A stretch of 64,000 bases of DNA from Atherinomorus stipes (Eukaryota; Chordata; Actinopteri; Atheriniformes; Atherinidae): the NCBI GenBank assembly GCA_023101725.1, contig JALJCO010012911.1, positions 62,001 through 126,000 on the forward strand, given 5' to 3'. How positions within the stretch are numbered: position 1 is the stretch's first letter; every line of letters starts with the position of its first letter. The translations under genes and the position numbers were made by a program. The notes beneath the pieces are model-generated. The model had not been told where the DNA came from. It saw only the letters and a program-made list of their open reading frames with translations, and did no database searches. Below are positions 57,156 to 64,000 of the stretch, in pieces.

Positions 57156-58489
57156 GTCAGTGGTTTAAATCTGATGTTTGTGTATTTTTCCATCAGCTGA
57201 TCAGTTATGATCAATACTGATCAGAGGCTGATTAGAAGGTGGAAGTGAAATGTGTGTGTTTGAGAGCAAATGTGACTGAATGAGGAGTCTGGAAGCAGAG
57301 GATGAAGGTTCCTCTCTTCTTCCTGATAAATATTTCACATATTCAATATTCAGGAAATAAATTATATATTAATTCAGTTCAGTTTTATCTTACAAATCAG
57401 TTAAAATACAAATACAAAAGAAAACAATCAAGTAAAAAATTGAGACTCTCCAGAAGCTCTCCATTGCTTATGAACAAGGGCCCAGTTTCTGCCTTAAGTC
57501 ACAAGACAAGTGGAGTGGGGGGGCTCTCAGTTTGAATTGTCTACAAACAGAAACGGGTAAACACTCCAGACTTTACCTTCAATAACAATATTTTGTTTAA
57601 GCCTTTCTTTGAAACATGTACAAAGATGCAGACTCTTTTAATGTGCTGTCAATCTCATTCCCAATTTTAGGACCTTGACAGCTACACTAAAGCGAGTAAA
57701 TTTCAGTTTCCTATTCTTACCCTATAAAATTTACCCCCCCCCCCCACCCCCTTTTATGTTCATGAATGGGAAAAGAAATTGGGATAAGATTACTGAGTTT
57801 GTCATAAAATGTATAAACAACATACATTGCACAGGAATTTTGAAAAATGTTACTCTGTAAGCTTTAGACGTTTAGAATCATAAAAAAAGAGGGTCAAAAG
57901 GAGCATTAAAATTACTCCATGATATGACTCGTATGACTTGCAAGATCTGTCATCTCAACATAGCAAGGATAAATATGACACTATAAAATATTATAATAAT
58001 ATATAAATAGAGTCCGATATAGCGTTATGGGACCTTCAAGAGGAAGAAAATGTCTCAGCTTAGAGAATAAGTTGACATATTTAGATAATGTCTTTTGCAA
58101 TTCCTAAATGCATTTTCTAAAGTTTAGAAATTCATCTACAATATATTCCCCAAAATTTGATAAATGCTACCCTTTCAATAGCTCCACCATTTATCTCCGT
58201 TCATATATGATCAATGTTAGTGCAGTTTCTGTTCGAGCGTAATAGAATAGAATTTGTTTCACAGATATTCAAAGATAATTCGTTACATTTAAACCAGGAG
58301 TCCAACTTAGCCAGTTCTTCATTTGTGTTGAAGAAATTATTTATGATAAAAAAAAATGAATTTTTATCTGCAAAAATGATTTTATGCAGGATTTTAGAGG
58401 AATTCTAAGTCATTTACTGCATAGAATGAAAAGAAGGGGTCCTTATATAGAACCTTGTAGAACCCCGTGATCAATGATTTTACATTGTG
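57156..58489. other. downstream of V-set exon 3, no exon supported
   Basis: Starts with the shared post-exon unit, then AT-rich DNA and a C run (57732-57746). No transmembrane exon was found on the plus strand. A piece of the TTAA-flanked element lies at 57490-57580. Confidence 0.45.
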
Positions 58490-58700
58490 ATCAACTATTA
58501 TTTACACAAGTATTGCTCCCTATTGTATATATAACTTCTGAACCAATTTAATGTTCCCTCAACACCATAATTCTGCAATATGCCCAAAAGAATATCAAAA
58601 TCAGAGGTGTCAAATGGTTTTGATAAGTCGAGAAAAACTCTGATCCCACACCCACCCTTGTCAGTAGCATCATACGTGTATATTTTTTTCAGCAAAATCT
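58490..58700 (-). pseudogene. LINE reverse-transcriptase fragment
   Basis: The minus strand encodes [44 protein letters not shown]. This is the FLDLSKAFDT...LxxxGI.G..L.WF.SYL.NR pattern of non-LTR reverse transcriptases, with the usual KAFDT changed to KPFDT. A different copy from that at 51-53 kb. Frame ends are degraded. Confidence 0.8.
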
Positions 58701-58929
58701 AGGATTGCCATGCTAGTTGTATTCATATTGGGATGGGATGAGTATATTCTTATTTTCTAGTCACTTAAGCCCGATTCAGATGGGGTCCGTATTACCAAGG
58801 CACCTCATGTAATAAATAAATTACCCCCCGACATCTGTAGAAAGCTGCTGGTCTGAGTGCAGCAGATGATGATGTTTTTCACTCATCACCTACCTGACAG
58901 CTGATATCACACCTGGTTCTCACCTGCAG

Positions 58930-59010
58930 AAGGACGCTAGGATGGAGGAGACGAGGATGGAGGAGACGAGGATGGAGGACACGAGGATGGAGGGAAAGAG
59001 GACAGAATGA
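58930..59010 (+). CDS. candidate final exon of the Ig gene
   Basis: Acceptor CTCACCTGCAG at 58929. In one frame it encodes KDARMEETRMEETRMEDTRM and EGKRTE then TGA, built from a 15-bp repeat (ATGGAGGAGACGAGG). It would be a charged cytoplasmic tail. Joined directly to V-set exon 3 the phase would instead give a quick stop, so at least one unseen exon would be needed. Called only because of the clean acceptor, open frame and a downstream poly(A) signal. Confidence 0.3.
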   Translation, partial: KDARMEETRMEETRMEDTRMEGKRTE

Positions 59011-59223
59011 CCAACAGTGCATCTGTTAGACCGGCTGTTTTTCATTCAGTACTTTTTGTGTCTTTTGTTATTTGTTTTGTGATTTCTATAAAAATGCAGA
59101 TTTAACGCAGAAACAGTTTGATTGTCCTGCAGAAAATCAGACATAAACGGTCTGAACATGTCAGACGTCTGAGGGTCCTGCTGCTGGGACATTTCAACAT
59201 GTAAACCAAACACCTCAACAGAG

Positions 59224-59257
<34 letters not shown>

Positions 59258-59513
59258 GCCACCAGCAGCATGAAAATTCCAGGACATGGAAAGTGAGTCC
59301 ATGAAGAGACGAGCTGAGAGGAAGATGAGGAAGATGATCGTTCTGTTTAACTTCTCTTTCCTGGTTCACGTGGTATCTGAAATCCTGATATTCAAACATT
59401 TACTTTTTAACTGCCAGGAGTGACATCACATCCCAAACCTGACAGTCACACACGACCAACTATCATGTCAACCATCTGTCAACATTCACCCTGGTTGTCC
59501 CAGAACAGGCACA
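59011..59513. other. possible 3' untranslated region
   Basis: Non-coding stretch between the candidate stop and the AATAAA at 59514. It contains a (TCA)n microsatellite at 59224-59257, which creates a long but spurious minus frame with a Met run. Confidence 0.35.
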
Positions 59514-59519
59514 AATAAA
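59514..59519 (+). terminator. poly(A) signal AATAAA
   Basis: AATAAA followed by GTTTTTCCCC, about 500 bp after the candidate last exon of the Ig gene. A chance match cannot be excluded. Confidence 0.35.
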
Positions 59520-61689
59520 GTTTTTCCCCATTGTTTTGCCTCAGCTGCTTTTATTATTTCGTGTTCGACTTCATGACTTTCATCTAAGAATTTTTGTCAT
59601 TTTTAATAACTTTAATCTGATGTAAAACATCATTTTGTAAGTCTGTAAGTAAATTGTATATTGCACCTTTCAAGATAAAAGTCACTTAATGCTTCACAGT
59701 AAAACACAAAACAACACATAAATAAATCAAACACAAAAGCAAGTTAAAAAGATGCGTTTTTAGCTTTTTAAGAGATCATGGAGTCAGTGGATCTCTGGGT
59801 GAGAGGAAGGGATTTCCAGAGGACAGGAGTGACTGCTGCAAAAGGTTTATTTCCTCCGTGATACCTCCACTTCCGTATGTTGGCTTTAATTCTGCAGGAA
59901 CATCACAAGTGTTTCTCCTGTCGGGTGATGCAGCGTGTGGGGCCATGAAGGGAAACATGGAGAAGCTCTGGTTTCATTTAGTAAATAACTAACTGCATCA
60001 CCACATCAGTCAGGAACTGGTGCCGATAAAAGTGGAATAAAGATCCAGAAATGACATCCACACTCCAGAAGTTCATCCTGAGGGGTTTTCATTTGTGTTA
60101 TGCTTCAGGAGTCTGCCCTGTGTAGCATCACCATATACAGGTACATCAGAAAAACCACAAACTAGTTAAGATAATTCAGAGTATTTATTAACTAGTCTAC
60201 AAACTACATGGGATAAAGTATGTACAAGATGTATACAGGAAATATGTGAGCATGATGATCAAAAGTTATCTTGTGAAAGAAATGTGAGATGGTATGAAAA
60301 TGAAACGTAGATTAAACTCAAATGTTCAAAGAAAAGGAAGGAAGAGCTTATTAATCCAACTAAACAAAGCTAAATTGGGTCTGGTTAACCGTAGGCCTGG
60401 ATTAATTCACTATCAAATAAAGTTGAAAACAATACAATACAATACAAAAAAAGTTGAATATCACCAACTAGATTCCTGTAAAGAAAATACATGCGTTAGA
60501 CATCGTTTGACATGAGGAAGTCCATTTCTAATATAAAAAGTGGATTTCAGTAGCGGGGGTAAAGTGTCTGTCTTCACCTTTATGCAGCAAATCCTGGAAT
60601 GCATGTGATGTAAATTTGGGGAAGAAACATCTAGTTTCTAATCACCGAAGCGTCATGTTGCATATCAAAAGAAAAGTCTTCATCATGAGATTAACATTCC
60701 TGATAATATAAAACAGTTCTTGAATGTTAACACATTACAAAATTACTTAAGAGAACCAGTTTATAGCAGGTCAGATGGAAGGATGGGTTCAAAGTTCAAC
60801 AACTGGCCTTTGTTTTACCAAAATGCAGGTCCTGTTCTGGTCGGGGTAGATGTGGTCATCCTGAGATGCCCTCAGGACCGTAAACCAGTGTTCGGTCAGA
60901 GAAGGTCCCTCTGAGCAGAGAACTCCTTGGGACGTCTGTTTTAACTCCAACTGTGGCATTTATTGATAAATAAGCGTTCCAAAGCATATTTAGTTATGCT
61001 GAGATCACTACACCCGGAAGTCTCCACCAGTGTTTTCCCTGCTAATGTGATCAGAGGCTTTGCATATACGGACTTTACCTCTGAGTGATCATCTGCTGCT
61101 TTCATCTCCTGATGAGGAGCAGCAGTTCAAAAACATGTTTATATCTCCATCCTCCTCAAAGCGGAGTCTTGCGGGTCGGGATTTTACGAGAATTACGGCT
61201 TACAACATTCAATGGAAACACCTGCAGACTATTGTACACATCAATTTTATTTTTAAAAAAGTGTAATGGAAGCCAGTTTCTGATGGTCTTCAGCTTTTCT
61301 CCAGCTGATTATCAGTGAAATTATTCTAAAAGACATGAAAGTAAAAATACTTTTTAGTCTCCAGAAGAGAAAGCAACAGGTTGTTTATTTTCTTGAGAAA
61401 TAATTTCTTGTTTATCAGGTTGTTCCAGAGGAAAGTGGCTGCTGGAGGAAATGACTTCCTGTATAGGCTTCATGAAGAAGCCTCTGACTGAACCCTGTTT
61501 CCTCGCTGTGTCGTGTGGACAGTGATTACGATCCTCCATCATGTCCAGCATTCTCCTGTGGACAATGAGCTCCAGGATCCAGATCAGAACCAGAACCAGA
61601 ACTTGGATCTTGATTTTTGAAAGATTATATGAATGTTTTAATGTTTCATAGGAAAGAAGAAGAGGAGGAGGAGGAGAAAGAAGAGATGT
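59520..61689. other. no gene supported
   Basis: 59640-59960 has the wording of a LINE 3' region (AGAGGAAGGGATTTCCAGAGGACAGG). A minus frame ending at 61354 (from about 61562, after TTGTCCACAG) encodes MLDMMEDRNHCPHDTARKQG and might be a tail exon, but it does not fit the phase of the membrane exon upstream, and a nearer tail exon ends with a stop. Confidence 0.35.
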
Positions 61690-61793
61690 TCAGTTGAAAT
61701 GATGCACTGTGATGACATCATCATCATCATCATCCAATCCCTGATCAGCCTGGGTGGGAGGAGTCATCACCATGGAGACGCACAGGTCACTTC
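61690..61793 (-). CDS. receptor module copy 2, cytoplasmic tail exon
   Basis: Acceptor CTGTCTACAG above 61793, stop TGA at 61692-61690. It takes the G left by the membrane exon and encodes [20 protein letters not shown], then [14 protein letters not shown]. The six Asp codons come from a (GAT)n microsatellite. No ITAM or ITIM tyrosine motif is present. It is the intact counterpart of 38398-38570. Confidence 0.7.
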
Positions 61794-61862
61794 CTGTAGA
61801 CAGACGGAGCAGGTTGAGGAGAAAATCATGATTGATTGATTGACAGGTGAGTGAATGGTTAC

Positions 61863-62018
61863 CTGTGTCTCTGTGTTGGTATAAAGACACCATGAGGAGG
61901 GTGGAGATGACGTACGGACAGAACACCAGTCGGTGGAGGACAGAGAACCAGAGATGGAGGGAGGAGGAGCCAGGGGACGGAGCTACAGCAGTGGGCGGGG
62001 CTGTAGTCGTAGGTTTAC
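61863..62018 (-). CDS. receptor module copy 2, transmembrane exon
   Basis: 156 bp, phase 1-1, acceptor CTCTCTGCAG, donor GTAACC. It encodes a Pro/Thr/Ala stalk ([19 protein letters not shown]), a hydrophobic segment [17 protein letters not shown], and a short basic QHRDTG. A type I single-pass membrane anchor of an immune-type receptor is the best reading. No Ig exon was recognised on this strand up to the window end, so the ectodomain, if any, lies beyond 64000 or is lost. Confidence 0.75.
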
Positions 62019-62089
62019 CTGCAGAGAGAATCCACCTGGTCAGGTGACTGTGGATGAAATCAGTGTGAAATGAGAGTGAAGCTCCTCAC

Positions 62090-62173
62090 CTGTAACAGAG
62101 ATGGACCCATGCAGAGAGGTGAAAGTTGGTGGAGATGTGGTGGATGATGGCGGTGATGTTGTTGGGGGTTTTT
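62090..62173 (-). CDS. receptor module copy 2, stalk exon
   Basis: 84 bp, phase 1-1, acceptor CTTCATTCCAG, donor GTGAGG. It encodes EKPPTTSPPSSTTSPPTFTS and LHGSISVTG, a Thr/Pro/Ser stalk likely to be O-glycosylated. It follows directly into the membrane exon across a 71-bp intron. Confidence 0.7.
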
Positions 62174-62310
62174 CTGGAATGAAGAACAGATAATAAATGT
62201 GACGCCTACAAATGTAACATCACAAGTGTAGTATTATTAGGGTTTTTTTGTAATGAAGAAGGTCCATTTTCCAAGGAGTGCATTGATTTACAGTAACTTT
62301 ATTTCTACTG

Positions 62311-62427
62311 TAATGGCAATCTCAGGCCAGCAGAGTGAGTCTCTCCCTAGGTGAGTGCTGGGTGTGGTAGTTTGCGGGGAGGCGCTGCGTGCTCAGACCA
62401 GAGCCTGCCTGCCGACAGACTACACCT
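62311..62427 (+). repeat. 5' part of the LTR-like sequence
   Basis: Begins TGTAATGGCAATCTCAGG as at 39076 and stops at TACACCT, where the duplication ends. It was evidently copied together with the receptor exons. Confidence 0.7.
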
Positions 62428-64000
62428 CATGTCTTCTTTGTTCTTTTACCTGCAAAATACAGGTTGGTAACAAGAGTTTTTCCAGCTCATACTTGGTATA
62501 AAGGTGCATAAACTTAATCTCTATCAGCTGGAGCAATAATTTTGTCTGAAGTTAAATGTTTTGGGCCTGTAAAGTGTGAAAACGGAGTTCTGCATTGTGG
62601 AGCTGTCTTTACGCCGCGTGCTTCAAGTTAAGATGGCGGACCTTCGCGTGTTTTGTTTATGGTGATGATGTGTGACTCCAAGACTTACTTTAATTATTAC
62701 CGGTAGTTTATAATGCAAGTACTTTTGATGACAAGTTGGGTGACATTGATGGTTTAGGTTAATTCCTGTTCTAGATAATTATTGCGTGTGATATTAACAT
62801 GTGTGTATATGGTGAAAACAAAGCTTCACGAGACACTAAGACATTTTGACACAGCTGCCAAGAGATCGACACGAAGGCCGTTTCTCTTGTGTGCACTTAC
62901 GGGCTCGTGGACTCGTGAAACGTCATCATCCGCGGTCCAAGTCATGTTCCATTAAAAAGTTTGCTTATCGGCAAGTACGCTGGAATTCCCCGGATGAAAA
63001 CTTCCTCCGCCCATTTTACCGTGCATGCATCAGAGGAGGCTCGTGCGTACTCAAGTGTATCTATCTGCGGCTTGCAATCCAGTGGGCGTGTCCTATAGTG
63101 GGCGTGTTGCATAGTGGGTGGGTCTGGTTAGGTTTAGGGGAAGGGTCAGGGGTAGGGCTAGATTTTACCGTGCTCTCATTGGCCTGGTGGGCGTGTCGTC
63201 GCGTAACGTCACACTACGACACGCCCATTCCATGACACACCCCTGTCTTGCGACCCGCAGATAGACCCTTCTCTGCGTACTTGGCCAGATATAAATCCCA
63301 GCATGCACCTGCACACGCGCAGCGTTTGACAGCCTCCTCCTCCGCCCCCAACAGCCAAAACTGAGCGATCATTTCTATTCTTTACTGTTCTTGGTGTTTT
63401 ATCTGCAGCTCTTTCTCCCGCTTTTCTCTCACAGCTGTTTTCGATCATATATTTATGTCCTGATTGTCCGTTTGCGTTAATGTGCTTATGTATTGGAAAG
63501 AATTATAATATACACGTTGGGGAAAAAAACAAAACATCCACTTAGTAGGCTGTAATTGTTTTGGAGCAGTTATTTTAATTGTTCATATTTGTTTCAGTAC
63601 CATCTCTACATCTCCACAACAATAAATAACAAACAGCTGTAGAATAATATTATTTTCATGTTGACAGGCAGCCCCGCTTACTTGCTGCTCACCGTTGGTG
63701 GTGATGTCACAAGTTTGCGTTGTCTCAATCTGTCAAGTAGGCGGAGTCCGTGCTTGTGAGCTTCACAAGTGCAGACTTCTAGTACGTACCCACAAGTCTG
63801 TACTCACAAGTACACGAGTATGTAGTACGCAAACTAGGAATTGAGAAACGGCCACGGTGTATAATAAAAGATACGTAACGTTGCCAACCTTCAGTTAGTG
63901 TTTCCTTTGTGGTTGATATCTTGGAATTATCCTCTGTGATAAATTAACTATTTTTCAATAAATTCTAAAGCGATTGAAACCTGTATTAAGCATTGACAGA
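62428..64000. other. no gene seen
   Basis: 63075-63240 carries several GTGGGCGTG(T) phrases and their inverse ACACGCCCA, a possible short inverted-repeat element. 63700-63840 is dense in ACAAGT/ACTTGT. No exon with splice borders was recognised. Confidence 0.4.

Larger units (their letters stand above)
61734..62427. repeat. dispersed duplication, right copy
   Basis: Same content and orientation as 38511-39194. Differences are few substitutions and a 10-bp length change in the stalk exon. Ends at GACAGACTACACCT. Confidence 0.9.

Noticed and set aside
59046..59399. Minus-strand frame with a methionine run
   Set aside because: The Met run is a (TCA)n microsatellite; no splice borders or domain.
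61354..61562. Possible alternative tail exon for receptor module copy 2
   Set aside because: Its phase does not fit the membrane exon, and an exon nearer to it already provides an in-phase tail with a stop.

Overview
The window looks like a repeat-dense piece of a teleost fish nuclear genome, probably a percomorph. The evidence is a fish-type NLR gene with a FISNA-NACHT exon, teleost V-set immune-receptor exons, tRNA-derived SINEs, and many hAT-like and other short inverted-repeat elements. Genes are in pieces: every supportable coding segment is an exon with AG/GT borders. Gene names are from recognition of families; no database search was run.

10.0-27.6 kb, minus strand: one NLRC3-like/NLR-C innate immune sensor, read from right to left. 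An initiating exon (27482-27555) is followed by a Pro/Glu-rich exon, a short linker, a PYRIN exon (PYD1) carrying a one-base frameshift, a CARD exon, a second linker, a second PYRIN exon (PYD2), the large FISNA-NACHT exon (14042-15827) and two LRR exons. A shrunken B30.2 remnant lies beyond them. Exon phases agree at every junction from the Pro/Glu exon to the last LRR once one extra A in PYD1 is discounted. The order PYD-CARD-PYD-FISNA-NACHT-LRR is the most unusual gene architecture here.

28.6-35.1 kb, minus strand: a Ty3/gypsy retrotransposon without env. It has a 606-bp 3' LTR, a polypurine tract, a tRNA-Ser-type primer binding site and gag, protease, RT/RNase H and integrase pieces split by about twelve frame changes. 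Its 5' LTR lacks the promoter end.

38.4-40.0 kb and 61.7-62.4 kb, minus strand: a dispersed duplication carrying stalk, transmembrane and tail exons of an immune-type receptor. The right copy is open; the left one is frameshifted and has lost its tail.

50.2-59.5 kb, plus strand: a signal-peptide exon, three tandemly duplicated V-set Ig exons and a possible short final exon with a poly(A) signal. No membrane exon was found on this strand.

The rest is introns and intergenic DNA made largely of transposon remains: nested hAT-like elements with 8-bp target duplications, a 1.4-kb solo-LTR candidate (42.2-43.6 kb), a 1.1-kb foldback element (45.0-46.1 kb), LINE fragments, SINEs and low-complexity G tracts. 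No rRNA, functional tRNA, CRISPR array or bacterial-type operon was seen.
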